From Papaver somniferum (taxonomy: Eukaryota > Streptophyta > Magnoliopsida > Ranunculales > Papaveraceae): a stretch of 64,000 bases of DNA. The stretch is from positions 61,660,815 through 61,724,814 of the forward strand of contig NC_039360.1 in assembly GCF_003573695.1 (NCBI RefSeq). The letters run 5' to 3'. Under the pieces are notes generated by a model that worked only from the letters and a program-made list of their open reading frames with translations, was not told the DNA's origin and ran no database searches. The position numbers and the translations under genes are program-made. Position 1 is the stretch's first letter. Each line of letters opens with the position of its first letter. This document shows, one piece after another, positions 31,521 to 44,400 of the stretch.

Positions 31521-33214
31521 CCATGTGTAGATGGGGAAAAATGATTTGCTGGTTTTTAAGGAATTGAGGAGACGACCGTACGAAGGAAACTCCTCGAACC
31601 GAGCGAAATGTTAAACCTCACACAGATGCACTGCTGCAAAGGGGGTGCTTTAGATTCGAGAGATTAATTTGTAGTACTCCGTCTTAAATCAAGACAATGA
31701 CCGTTCCAGAGTAAATTCGGTCACAAGAGAGGATGGGTTTATCTGTAGGAGGGAAGCTGGGAAATGTGTGGAATCAATGGTAATTCAGAGATTGTGGGTG
31801 TTCTGAATATGATAAGCTATGAGTGATTGAAATTGCTCAATTGAGAGTAGTTGCTCAATTGATGAGTTGATGATCTCGTGTTGTCGATGAGACGTGAGAT
31901 TGATGATGTTATTGATGATGATTCAATCATGATTCAGAGACTTATTTATATTGCTGGAATTTTAGACACCATGATCCCATGAAGTGTGACAGTTGATGGA
32001 ATCAAGGAGTGGTAAAGTGGAGATCGTGTTTGAAACCAGTTGCTCAACATGTGGAGACTTGGTCGATTTTACACCCACTACCTCGTGAATTCCTTCAACT
32101 GACTGCACGACTTGCTCACATTCCATCGTGTGTTTGAACACACGTGCCATAGACCGCCAGACCAAAATCCTAAGTGATATCCCCCCAAGTGACACGATTC
32201 ACGTCTCGTGGTTTGATGGGACGATGAGTCCATGTAGTTGCTGAGTGTCGAACATGATGTTCTGAAACTCATGAATTGAACATGTCATGAGACAGAGGTA
32301 TAATTCTTACGATGAAGTGAGCAAGTATTGCTCATTCGATGGATCGTTGAATATTGATTGTTGAACCAATATTCCTTGGTTTGAGCAAATGTTTATCATC
32401 TGAGAAAGTGTTGCTCATGTGATGAATTGTTGAATATTTGATCGTCTGAGCATGTGTTGCTCATCTGATGGATTATTGACAGCTCACCAAAAATATTAAT
32501 TAGAATACTGGTCGTTGAACCGATCATAATTAATAAGATTAATGACCACGAGGCCGTCGTAAAATTATTAAGGTTGGAATCTGGAATGATGATCCTTGGA
32601 TTCAGAAACCCTAATTTGATCAATTGATGCTCAATTCATGGTTCGTCAGAATTTTAACCATGGGACGAGGAAGGAGTGACTACATGGGACCGTGGATCAA
32701 CTATGTAGTGTCCATATTCTCAAATGATCAAATACAAAGAACTCCTGAAGAGTTGACGATTTGTTGGTGAAAGAATGATTAAATGATGGTTTAATCATTT
32801 ATTCGAAAATGGTCGTCTGAGCCTTAGGTGAGAAAACCTAATTAATTATGACGGAGTGAGGGACCGACCATGGAGTCATGAAACCAGCCCTGGGTTGTCA
32901 CGTGACCGCCTGAATATCACTTCATGAAAATCCAAAGTGTTTGGAAGAGTTTTGGACCTAATACGAGCAATTGTACAAATTAGGTAAAAACTGTGAAAAT
33001 TGATGGGACCGGATTCCGTAAGCCAAAGAGACAATCTTGGTCGGTCAAGATAGCGTGCTCGTGTCCCCAAGGCGTCCGCGTCTCAGTCCTGAGAATTTTG
33101 ATATTTTCTGGCGTGCAATTGAGCATCCATTCGAGAAAATATGCCAAAATTAGGGTTTCGACGAAACTGAGGAAAACACCATGAGATGATGAAAAATAAT
33201 TATAAAATAAGGAA

Positions 33215-33757
33215 CGGGGAAGCGTTGGACCGTCGTGGTCAAGGCATGGTCGTCCGGTCATGACCACGGTCCCGTGGTGCCTTTTCCTTAATTTTATAAT
33301 ATTTTGATGATTTTATGAAAAATTCATGAATTTTGAGAAATTTGATGAATTTAGGGAGTTTCCATGAATTGAAGGAGTTTTCATGAGTTCATGGAAGAAA
33401 AATATTAAAATAATAAAAATACGGGCGTGTGGGACCATGAAGGCATGGCCGGCCGGCTATGGACCGGTCCCACGAGTTTTTCATAAGTTTTTAATATTTT
33501 TAGGTATTTTTGATGATTTGAGGGAATTTTTCCTAATTTGAGAGAAATACCATAAAATCAAGGAACTTGATGAATTCAAGGAAAAATAAGATAAATAATG
33601 ATAAAATAATAAAGCAAAGGGCGTGTGGGACCGGCTAGGGCATGGCCGGCCGGCTAGTGGCCTGGTCCCACAAGTTTTCATAATTTTATTTTATTATTAT
33701 ATGATGATTTGTGCAAAAAATACCATGAAATCAAGGAGTTTTTCATGAAATTAGAGA

Positions 33758-33788
<31 letters not shown>

Positions 33789-34065
33789 TAATAAGGAACT
33801 GTGAGGTGTGGGGCCGGCTGGGACCAAGGCATGGCCGGCCAATGGTCAAGCCCTACACTCCTTTTCTTAATTTTATATTATTTTTTTATGGATTTATGGA
33901 AGTACCATGAAACCGAGGAGTTTCCTCGAGACGAAGGAAATTTGATCAGATTAGAGAATTTTCATCAAATCACGGAAAATAATAAAAATTTATTAAAAAT
34001 ATAAAACTGGCGTGGAACTGATCACGGCACCGTCGGTAGGTAGTGTGTCCATGTTCCCAGCACCT
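33215..34065 (-). repeat. GGCCGGCC palindromic cassettes, 3' LTR
   Basis: Four or five GC-rich blocks about 190-200 bases apart, centred on CATGGCCGGCCGGC. The best are bracketed by GTGGGACC and GGTCCCAC, so each could fold into a long hairpin. AT-rich spacers separate them. The matching cassettes in the other LTR lie at 43165-44010. Confidence 0.75.
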
Positions 34066-34547
34066 TGGTCAATATTTTTAATTATTTATTATTTTCTTCC
34101 CTATTTTGGATAGGTTCATCGTTTCGTTGTATTTTGAAATACTCGTTCGTGGGTGACTGTTAGTGTACCATCGTTGAATACACTTTCACCATTTGAATCG
34201 GGGCTTACTTAGAGGTAGCTCAGACGCCCGCTTGTTGATTATTTAATACTAATTGTGGAATCCAGTGGAAAATAATTCACAAAACTGAGTAATAAGATGT
34301 TTATTATTAATTCATAGGATCAGCTGAGGATTCGACTACGAATTAAGAATAATAAAGTGAGCATTACCATTCCATGGGATCATAGATTCAACCATAGAAT
34401 CAGAGTAATTAAGATTTATCTATTACCATTTATAAGACCAGTTGTGGATTCGATCATGAAATCAGAGTAATGAGATAATATAGTGATTGTTGTTCCATGA
34501 GATCAAGCCGTGGATTCGATCATAGAATCATAAAAATTGTTTATTCT

Positions 34548-35035
34548 GTGGGACCAGTCGCAGATTCGACCATGGAATAGGAGCAATTGTTATTGCCATT
34601 CCATGGGACTAGTTGTGGATTCGACCATGGAATAGGATCAATTGTTATTGCCATTCCATGGGACCAGTCGTGGATTCGAACATGGAATAGGATCAATTGT
34701 TTTTGCCATTCCATGGGACCAGTCGTGGATTTGACCATGGAATAGGAGCAATTGTTATTGCCATTCCATGTGACCAGTCCTGGATTCGACCATGGAATAG
34801 GATCAATTGTTATTGCCATTCCATGGGACCAGTCGTGGATTCGACCATGGAATAGGAGAAATTGTTATTGCCATTCCATGAGACCAATCGTGGATTCGAC
34901 CATGGAATATGAGCAATTGTTATTGCCATTCCATGGGACCAGTCGTGGATTCAACCATGGAATAGGAGCAATTGTTATTGCCATTTCATGGGACCAGTCG
35001 TGGATTCGACCATGGAATAGGAGCAATTTTAATTA
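34548..35035 (-). repeat. 55 bp hairpin tandem array, 3' LTR
   Basis: Nine units, period 55 bases, each with ATTCCATGG and CCATGGAAT as a 9 bp inverted repeat around an 18-base loop (GACCAGTCGTGGATTCGA). Upstream, to about 34260, older diverged units of variable length can be seen. Open frames reading through this array are artefacts of its periodicity. Confidence 0.85.
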
Positions 35036-35438
35036 GGAATAATTAACTTTGTGGCTCTATACTAGCAGAGCAAGATGTCTAGGAGCATTAATTATCCCGA
35101 TATGAGCTTCTCGGTAAGTCATATCCTTTATATAGTCAGGGTAAACTCGTTGTTTGTTCCTCAAGACGTTATCGCTATATACTAGCAGAGCAAGCTGTCT
35201 AGGAGCCGTCCATCTCGTGATACTATATAGAAATAATCACTGAAAGTGTTCAGTATTCATGAGATGTTGTTGTCCAGTCGTGAGACTACATATCTACATG
35301 TACTCTGATAGAAAGTACTCTCCGTTGAGAATTCGATGAGAGACCCGTGTCTCAATACTCATGTCTGATTGCTGGATCAGAGCTTCGTATAATTATGAGT
35401 TTACGATTTTATCCCTTGTCAAAAATCCACCATCTACA

Positions 35439-38400
35439 TTAAGTCCCCTGCTTACTGAGGAAAGTTGTGTTCCTCAGTCAGCATTAAATGGTGATTTTCC
35501 GGTCATAAATAATAATTACCAGTAATTGAACTTAGTCGTAAGTTGAGACGTTACCGGATTTAGAGAGCATGAGAAAACCACGACTTGATGAAGGCTTCAA
35601 TGTCATGATTGGAGCTTCGTTTGATGAGCATGAATTGGTGTTGAACCGCTGGTTTGGACGACGAGTCCGTGGTCGGTTAGGATTCGCGGGCCGGGCCCAA
35701 GAAAGGAATCCGTTTTAGCACGGACGCTCGTCCGTTAGTTTAAGAAACAACAAAATAGACCTGAGTCTAATGATAAAAATTTTGTCTATGAGCTTTCACG
35801 AAATACAAAATTTTATTTTTTATTTTTTAAATATGTGAGATTTCACAAAGTGTTATAAACTCTCGTTTCGAAGGTGGATGCTCGTACGAGAGAAAAGTTT
35901 TTTTTTTTTAAAAAAAAATAGACGTGCGTCTGTTAGTAATAAAATTTTGTTTATGAGATTTCATGAAAATTTTATCTTCGAGCTTTCAGAAATCATTGAA
36001 AATATACTCTCGCTTCAAAGACAGATGCTCGTACGAGGGAGCAAAATATATGAACGTCTTTTTTCAAATTTACGTGAGTTTCACGTTAAATATTTATATA
36101 TTTTGTAAAATCATGTTTTGATTTTGAACAACTGTTGAAAGTAGACAATTATATATGATGAAATAATGTATGTATGTGAGTTTTCACAATTGTAAAATGG
36201 ACGTCTGTCCAATTTTTGAAAAACCAGTGAATGTTAAAATTCACGTGGGTTGTTCACGGTTTGATGAAAATCAAGTCATGATTTTGAATAATGAATTTTG
36301 CTCGACTTTGTAGGTTTGAAGGAACGAGCAATTTTTCGAAATTTTAACGTTATAATCACTACAGCTAGTGAAATTGTAAATAGGTAAGAGTTGGATTGTT
36401 ACCGTTTCAGCGCGTGCTTGTTGTTGGTATATCCATGACTCCATGTATTTCGCCTCAGATAGTGGTGACTTCTGGTTACAACCACCCTTCTGGATCTTCC
36501 GGCGAACACTACAAAAATATCAAGTCAAACATGAAGACGTTTGCAGAGATGTTCATCCTGGGATGAATCAACCTTTCAGAGATGCTTGAAAGCTGGTACT
36601 TTGTATGTCTCTAAATCATCTGTGAGTCGTCCCTTATCAGCATAAGCACCGCCGACTTCAGCAAATGAGACTATCATCTGAAGATGAAGTTCGGCTTTGT
36701 GATGATGGTGTAGTTCCTGATTCATATGTGGATGAACGAAGAATTTCGCCATAATTCGTCATCAGAAAATTCAGAAATTAGGTCTTTATTGAAATTGTTG
36801 TAGAATCTTCGCTCGATGTTGGATTTTCGCGATCTACCCATGTATCCTCATGACCAGGAAATTTCCAAACTCTTGCAAAGAAGATTTTTGGGGTCCGAGC
36901 ATGTTTAGGATCCGAAATCGACGAAACAGTAAACTTCCAGGAGACCTTCAGAAAATTTTCAGCTGGCATGTGGTCCAATGTTTTGGCCACAAATCTTCGC
37001 TCGTTTCTTCAATTGCTGTGAATTTTGGATATGTTGAAGAGGACATCCATACTAAGAGAATGGTGTACGACCCATACACAAATTCTTCACCAATTGCTCC
37101 CAGCTCGTCGGTTTGTACAGGGCAGCGTAAAATCATCTCAGACGAGCTTGTTGTAAAACATTCATGTTGTGTCTTTAGACCATTCGCTCGTGTCTTGAAC
37201 GGTTGGTGAAGGATTTTAATGTCATTTATTCATTTAAGATAGGGACCCTTTGATTGATACATGAGCATGGTGCTTGCAGCGCCATCTTGTTTCTGTCAAT
37301 TGTAGAACATCACTTTTGAAACCCTGGTCACGAGACCGTAGCTGAGGTTGCTCTCGAGACGGGATGATGTAATGACCATGGTTTCATTTCCCGGTGGTAG
37401 CATTTCTTTTATGATGAATGATTAGTACATGTTGGTGTCACGAGTCTTGGACTGTAAAACTGATCGTCATGATCAGTGGATCGTCAGTCCCCAGTATTTT
37501 GTTAAATCTCTCCTTTTCGTTTCCTCTTCTTCTGGCAAGACTTGGATAGAGGACCCAGGTAGAAAAATTGATGTAAATACCTAGGTTTTCAAAGTTGGAG
37601 GTACCTTGATGAAGGACTTAGCGAAAATACCTGGTGGACACCGATCGACTGTGGAAGTTATGAATCCCGTCTAAGAATTGCTGCATGCATGTTGTACGCT
37701 CTGGAAGCTGTAGGAACCTCATACAACGTCGGAATTTGATACTTGACCCCAAATTTTGAATCTAAGAGACTGAGTTGTCTAATGAGACAAGAATCACTCA
37801 ATTTGGAGTTGTAGAGATTATCCAACGAAGCATGCACATTTGTAATTTTTAATCCCGTACAAATTTTTCAGATTTCGTAGACCTGACGGTAAAGGCCATA
37901 TCTTTCAGCTCGTACGTCCGATTGATGCGCCCTTTTGGTAGGTTGTATAAGAGACATAAGTGAACATCTTTTGTTGAGGAAGTATCATCTCATTCCTCAC
38001 TCGTTGGTACTTTTTTGTAAACCAATTTTCTGAAGTATGTTGTATCTCATTTGTAGAGGTGATGAGAACATCTTGTAGAAGACTTTGGTGTTGTGCCTGC
38101 CCATCGTGCAATCTTCAGAAAGACTTTCATGTGAGCATATTTCATGTCTACACGCCTTGATATGAATCATTAGTGCTTCGAGAAGTCCGTTTCCTCGAGA
38201 AATACTTCAGAGAATGGTTAGTTGATGGAGCCTTGTCATGAGGATGTTTCTCCTGAGACCGTTGTTGGTGCTGAGACCATGAATTATTATGCTCCAGATA
38301 TCCTTGTCGATGCTAAGATCATGGATGGTGTTCCTCTAGAGATTATTGTTGATGTTGATACCATGGTTGAAGTTGCTCTAAAGACCGAAAAGGCTAGAAC

Positions 38401-39185
38401 TATGATTATAGATATAATTTTTGTTCCTTCATCCAGTAAGCCTTTTACGTTCACGAACTAGTTAGTGAGTTGAGAATCCGGTATACTAGGAGTTCAACCT
38501 GAGTTCTCTTGAAAGCATGACTGTATCGTGAAGCGGCTTTGTAAGTGAATCCACGTTGTTGTGGAAGATAGCAGCAGAAATCTCCGTTCTAGATCGGTGA
38601 AGGGAACAAGTTCCTCAGTCATGTAGGGTTTTGTGATGTAGAGAAGTCCCGTCGATGAAGTTTCACGGAATCACCTCAGGTTGCCCAGTGTATGTTGAAG
38701 GAGTTGGTAACATTCATGTGTGAATGATGTTGCATCTGCTTCAGAAGTCTTATAATGAGATAACGAAGACTTATCCAATGTAGTGTCGTGCTGGTGTTGA
38801 ATCAGGGTCGAGATATTTGTGTTGAAGCCAGAGGCGCCATTATCGAAGGTGTACTCTTTGATTGGGAGTACAATTTTGAAGGCTTCTTAGATGATTGGGC
38901 GTTGAAGCGTCATACCCCTTGAGCATGTGTTAGTTTTGATCGTCTGGGCCCGACTTTCTTCTGTTGATTCAGCATTCCTTTCGTTGCAGCAGTGGGATTC
39001 AACACTTCTGCAGAAGTCAGAGCTTTCTAATTTTGTGGCACACATGGACGCTCCTGCAAGGCTATGTAGAAACTCCCAAAGTGTTCTTTGCCAGGTTTGG
39101 ACATCATCTCAGCAATGAACATCTCAGTGATCGATTCAGAGAAATTTCAGGTTCAACCACTTGGTAAAATACTAATGCGGTGAAG
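35439..39185 (-). other. Tat-like internal region, no recognisable pol
   Basis: About 3.7 kb where reverse transcriptase, RNase H and integrase should lie. I found none of their motifs on either strand. Open frames (for example 36850-37209 and 38222-38461 on plus) have no family phrases. It may be a replaced or heavily decayed segment, or the long non-coding part of a non-autonomous derivative. Confidence 0.55.
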
Positions 39186-39316
39186 TTACCATTCATAACG
39201 TCTTGCAGAGTTGCTAGCAGAATTAAGTCCCCATGCTACATAGAATGTGAGGAAATAAATGACGTAGACACGGGAGAAATGAGACTTGCCTGAGTGTGGA
39301 ACCTCTTGATGAATGT

Positions 39317-39847
39317 CTATGCATCTTTTGCAGGTTCTTGCTTCAATCTCGTCAAAGTTCGAAAGTCCTCCAAGTGCTCTGATGATGGGATGTCCGTGAT
39401 GTGCAACCAAAGACGCTTTGTCAACATGGATCCACGCTCGTCTGAAGAACATGTCATATTCTGGATCATCCTGATTATGTGAAACTTGGTTTCTGTCCAG
39501 GTTAAGCTTATGTCCACTTTGAGAGTGATGTGGCCATAAATATTTCTAAGCGATCCTTCAAGGTCTCTGATTGAGATGGGATCACGACTAGCTTGTTGTC
39601 GAGTGATGCCTGCGGCTCCAAGGGTTTTCAGTGGAATAATGTTGATAGCGGTGCCACCATGGACCAACGTTCTACCGAATTCGTTTCTTCTGAGATTGAG
39701 TGTGGTAAGCAGTCCCCAGTCGAACATCTCTTGATCTGTGGCTAGAGGCTCAAGAAGTATTTCCGGAATGAACTTCTTGACACGATGTGGTTCAGTGCTG
39801 TGAACATGTCTCTCCTTTGTGCCTTCAACGGATAGAGCAATCCACAT
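39317..39847 (-). pseudogene. Tat-like aspartic protease remnant
   Basis: The frame contains the region around the retropepsin active site: RTLVHGGTAINIIPLKTLG. In Tat-type proteases the residue after TLV is the catalytic Asp; here the codon is CAT (His), one base from GAT. Downstream phrases (DISIRDLEGSLRNIYGHITL-like text) fit the family's second half. The frame is open across about 176 residues, but the protease is likely dead. Confidence 0.65.
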
Positions 39848-40049
39848 TAGACCAAGGATTGAACTGCCTCTTTGACAGGTTGTTCAGAGAGTCGAGGTAT
39901 TGATTGGGAGAGGATCTGTGTACTCCTTCAGTCCCCAGTTGAATCTTGTGTAGATCAACCTTCTCTTTGAAGATGTGCTTCAAAATATTGCAGTTACTTG
40001 TTGGATGATTGATGAATCCATGAAGATGACAGTACCTGGGGTTCTCCAT
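39825..40049 (-). pseudogene. Tat-like Gag zinc-knuckle-like segment
   Basis: Starts MENPRYCHLHGFINHPTSNC, with a Cys-His-His-Cys arrangement (C-x2-H-x5-H-x4-C type) found at the end of Gag in Tat-type elements. It then reads NILKHIFKEKVDLHKIQ before a stop. It slightly overlaps the protease frame. Confidence 0.6.
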
Positions 40050-40327
40050 CTTTCTTCAGTTGGCTCTGTTTGATGAACATCAAGTTGATTGTATCATCTT
40101 GCACCCAGACTTCCGGTAACTCGATCACTTCAGGGAGGTTTGAGTCTGTCCGATCATTTCCCGTTTGTGGATACTAGGTCGAGGTTTGTGCAACTTGGTT
40201 ATCCTTCCTTTGTGCTTTTGAAGGAGCTGACGTGTGCTTGGACGGCGGTTCGACTTTCCGTTTGCTCCCTTCTGCAACAACTTTTGTGGAAGGCTGGAGG
40301 TTGTACTGCTTGTTGATCAGACGTCTG

Positions 40328-40666
40328 CTACCTCGAGCGCGGTTCTTCAGCCTTTGTAGATTTTGTTCTTTCCAGTAAAGCGGTTGCAGTAGTCGCCGAT
40401 ATCTTCGCCGCTTCATGAAGCTCTGAGAAGGTATGGAAACGTAGATTTTCCAACAAATCTCTGTAAACCGGGATCATGTTGTTGATACAGAAGTCTACAA
40501 GTTGTTTCTCTGTGAAGCTTGGATCATGACAGTCCAGGTCCTGGGCTCTGAATCTTTTCACATAATCATTGGGATGTTCTTCGCTCCTTTGAAGCATCCT
40601 TCCTAGATCAGAGAGAGTGACTTTCTCTGACACGAAAAAGTATTTTCTGTAGAAAGCATTAATCAT
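40328..40666 (-). pseudogene. Tat-like Gag, C-terminal half of capsid domain
   Basis: Family phrases: MINAFYRKYFFVSEKVTLSD, then RSEEHPNDYVKRFRAQDLDC and VDFCINNMIPVYRDLLENLR, all usual in plant Ty3 Gag. It follows the N-terminal half after a frameshift near 40670-40740. Confidence 0.82.
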
Positions 40667-40741
40667 CTCTTCCCAATTGGTGATACTTCCCGGTGCGTTG
40701 TACCAGGTGTATGCTCTTCCTCAGAGACTTCGAAAATTCCT

Positions 40742-41197
40742 TCAGACGGACGACATGGTTGTGCTCGTGTTCGCCCGAAACCGAGAAATGTGTTTTTGAG
40801 TATTGCACATTCCATCATAAAGAATGAATGTTGGAGCGGTATAACCTTTTGGGAGAGGAATCCTCCGTATGGTAGCGGGATATGAAGGTTGACGAAGATG
40901 GACAGATGATGTCTTGTCTTTTCCTCGATCTTCAAAAGAGTGCTCCAGGTCTTCACGAGTGATTGATGAAACTTGCAGGTTCCATTGCTGGAGAGTCATT
41001 TGCATCTTTTTGAGGGATTCTTCATCATGTACAACATGGATCGGAGAGATTTCAGGATCAACAATTGAAGATGTTTCTTTAACTTTTCCTTTCTCGCGCT
41101 GAGGCTGAGTTCGTTCAGACGCAAGCTTTTCTGTGAGAGTTTTTGGATAAGTACACAACTCTTTCTGTGCTGCATCCACGTCAATCTGAACCTTCAT
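40742..41197 (-). pseudogene. Tat-like Gag, N-terminal half
   Basis: A charged N-terminal region leads to PLPKGYTAPTFILYDGMCNT and QKHISRF, the start of the retrotransposon Gag domain in Ty3 elements. The frame shifts before the rest of the domain (40328-40666). Confidence 0.8.
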
Positions 41198-41223
41198 GAG
41201 ATCAACAATGGCAGGCTGATTTC

Positions 41224-41412
41224 CTATGGTTTCTTCAGGAGATCAACGAAGAGTAGATTGTTGATGGCGCAAGTGCCGTCACTTGCAGGGGTGATCACTG
41301 GAGCAGTAGTAGTAGCAGGTTGCGTCGGTGGAGTGGCGTTAGCGATTCCACTAGAGCTTGCGATATTAGGATCGGGTTTTGAACCCGGATTGGTAGACCT
41401 AAGACCGTCCAT
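41224..41412 (-). pseudogene. Tat-like Gag start segment
   Basis: MDGLRSTNPGSKPDP begins close to the primer site. The start resembles MAGLRSGLVTGSNANG of the second element at 63121, so both probably mark the true Gag start of this family. The frame breaks near 41224. Confidence 0.65.
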
Positions 41413-41448
41413 CCTTGTGAGAATTGAGATTGCAACCGAGAGAATGAT

Positions 41449-41469
41449 CTCCCACTGTGGTCGCCAATC
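41449..41469 (-). other. Primer binding site of the Tat-like element
   Basis: In sense direction TTGGCGACCACAGTGGGAG follows the LTR end within two bases. The same phrase follows the LTR at 63066. The tRNA cannot be named with confidence from memory; tRNA-Arg is usual for Tat/Ogre elements. Confidence 0.75.
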
Positions 41470-44400
41470 TGTAGATGGGGAAAAATGATTTGCTGGTTTT
41501 TAAGGAATTGAGGAGACGACCGTACGGAGGAGACTCCTCGAACCGAGTGAAATGTTAAACCTCACACAGGTGCACCGCTGCAAAGGGGGTGCTTTAGATT
41601 CGAGAGATCAATATGTAGTACTCCGGCCTAAATCAAGACAATGACCGTTCCAGAGTAAATTCGGTCACAAGAGAGGATGGGTTGATCTGTAGGAGGGAAG
41701 CTGGGAAATGTGTGGAATCAATGGTAATCAAAGATTGTGGGTGTGTGAATTCTGAATATGATAAGCTCTGAATGATTGAAATTGCTCAATTGAGAGTAGT
41801 TGCTCAATTGATGAGTTGATGATCTCGTGTTGTCGATGAGACGTGAGATTGATGATGCTGTTGATGATGATTCAATCATGATTCAGAGACTTATTTATAT
41901 TGCTGGAATTTTAGACACCATGATCCCATGAAGTGTGACAGTTGATGGAATCAAGGAGTGGTAAAGTGGAGATCGTGTTTGAAACCAGTTGCTCAACATG
42001 TGGAGACTTGGTCGATTTTCCACCCACTACCTCGTGAATTCCTTCAACTGACTGCACGACTTGCTCACATTCCATCGTGTGTTTGAACACACGTGCCATA
42101 GACCGCCAGACCAAAATCCTAAGTGATATCCCCCCAAGTGACACGATTCACGTCTCGTGGTTTGATGGGACGATGAGTCCATGTAGTTGCTGAGTGTCGA
42201 ACATGATGTTCTGAAACTCATGAATTGAACATGTCATGAGACAGAGGTATAATTCTTACGATGAAGTGAGAAAGTATTGCTCATTCGATGGATCGTTGAA
42301 TATTGATTGTTGAACCAATATTCCTTGGTTTGAGAAAATGTTTATCATCCGATCAAGTGTTTCTCATGTGATGAATTGTTGAATATTTGATCGTCTGAGC
42401 ATGTGTTGCTCATCTGATGGATTATTGACAGCGCACCAAAAATATTAATTAGAATACTGGTCGTTGAACCGAGCATAATTAATAAGATTAATGACCACGA
42501 GACCGTCGTAAAATTTTTAAGGTTGGAATCTGGAATGATGATCCTTGGATTCAGAAACCCTAATTTGATCAATTGATGATCAATTCATGGTTCGTCAGAA
42601 TTTTAACCATGGGACGAAGGAAGGAGCGACTACATGGGACCGTGGATCAACCATGTAGTGTCCATATGCTCATGTGAGCAAATACAAAGAACTCCTGAAG
42701 AGTTGACGATTTGTTGGTGAAAGAATGCTTAAATGCTGGTTTAATCATTTATTCGAAAATGCTCGTCTGAGCCTTAGGTGAGAAAACCTAATTAATTATG
42801 ACGTGAGTGAGGGACCGAACATGGAGTCATGAAACCTTCCCTGGGTTGTCACGTGACCGCCTGACGATCACTTCATTAAAATCCAAAGTGTTTGGAAGAG
42901 TTTTGGACCTAATACGAGCAATTGTGCAAATTAGGTCAAAACTGTTAAAATTGATGGGACCGGCTTCCGAAAGCCAAAGAGCCAATCTTGGTCGGTCAAG
43001 ATAGCTTGCTAGTGTCCCCAAGGCGTCCGCCTCTCAGTCCTGAGAATTTTGATATTTTCTGGCGTGCAATTGAGCATCCATTCGAGAAAATACGCCAAAA
43101 TTAGGGTTTCGACGAAACTGAGGAAAACACCATGAGATGATGAAAAATAATTATAAAATAAGGAATGAGGAGGCATGGGACCGCCATGGTCAAGGCATTG
43201 TCGGCCGGTCGTGACCACGGTCCCGTGGTGCCTTTTCCTTAATTTTATAATATTTTGATGATTTTATGAAAAATTCATGAATTTTGAGAAATTTGATGAA
43301 TTTAGGGAGTTTCCATGAATTCAAGGAGTTTTCATGAGTTCATGGAATCAAAATATTAAAATAATAAAAACACGGGCGTGTGGGACCATGGAGGCATGGC
43401 CGGCCGGCCATGGACCGGTCCCACGAGTTTTTCATAATTTTTTAATATTTTTAGGTATTTTTGATGATTTGAGGGAATTTTTCCTAATTTGAGAGAAATA
43501 CAATAAAATCAAGGAATTTGATGAATTCAAGGAAAAATAAAATAAATAATAATAAAATAATAAAGCAAAGGGCGTGTGGGACTGGCTAGGGCATGGCCGG
43601 CCGGCTAGTGGCCCGGTCCCACAAGTTTTCATAATTTTATTTTATTTTATTATTATATGATGGTTTGAGCAAAAAATACCATGAAATCAAGGAGTTTTTT
43701 CATGAAATTATAGAAATAATAATAAGAATAATAAAATAATAAGGAATCGTGAGGTGTGGGGCCGGCTGGGACCAAGGCATGGCCGGTTGGCCAATGGTCA
43801 CGCCCCACACTCCTTTCCTTAATTTTATATTATTTTTTATGGATTTATGGAAGTACCATGAAACCGAGGAGTTTCCTCGAGACGAAGGAAATTTGATTAG
43901 ACGAGAGAATTTTCATCAAATCACGGAAAATAATAAAAATGTATTAAAAATATAAAACTGGCGTGGAACTGATCACGGCACGGTCGGTAGGTCGTGTGTC
44001 CGTGTTCCCAGCACCTTGGTCATTATTTTTAATTATTTATTATTTTCTTCCCTATTTTGCATAGGTTCATCGTTTCGTTGTATTTTGAAATACTCGTTCG
44101 TGCGGTGACTGTTAGTGTACCGTTGTTGAATACACTTTCACCATTTGAATCGGGGCTTACTTAGAGGTAGTTCAGACGCGCGGTTGTTGATTATTTATTA
44201 CTAATTGTGGAATCCAGTGGAGAATAATTCACAAAACTGAGTAATAAGATGTTTATTATTAATTCATAGGATCAGCTGAGGATTCGACTACGAATTCAGA
44301 ATAATAAAGTGAGCATTACCATTCCATGGGATCATAGATTCGACCATAGAATCAGAGTAATTAAGATTTATCTATTACCATTTATGAGACCAGTTGTGGA

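Larger units (their letters stand above)
31526..35438 (-). repeat. 3' LTR of the Tat-like element
   Basis: About 3.9 kb, closely matching 41470-45398 throughout. It contains GGCCGGCC cassettes (33220-34060), a 55 bp hairpin array (34548-35035) and, in sense direction, a TATA-like CAATATAAATAAG near 31936-31950. Confidence 0.9.

Noticed and set aside
34541..35036. Open frames on both strands with repeated peptides
   Set aside because: They are produced by the 55 bp tandem array, whose period is not a multiple of three but has few stops. There is no start context and no family match.
36850..37209. 119-residue plus-strand open frame inside the Tat-like element
   Set aside because: It is antisense to the element and resembles no protein family I know; it is probably chance.
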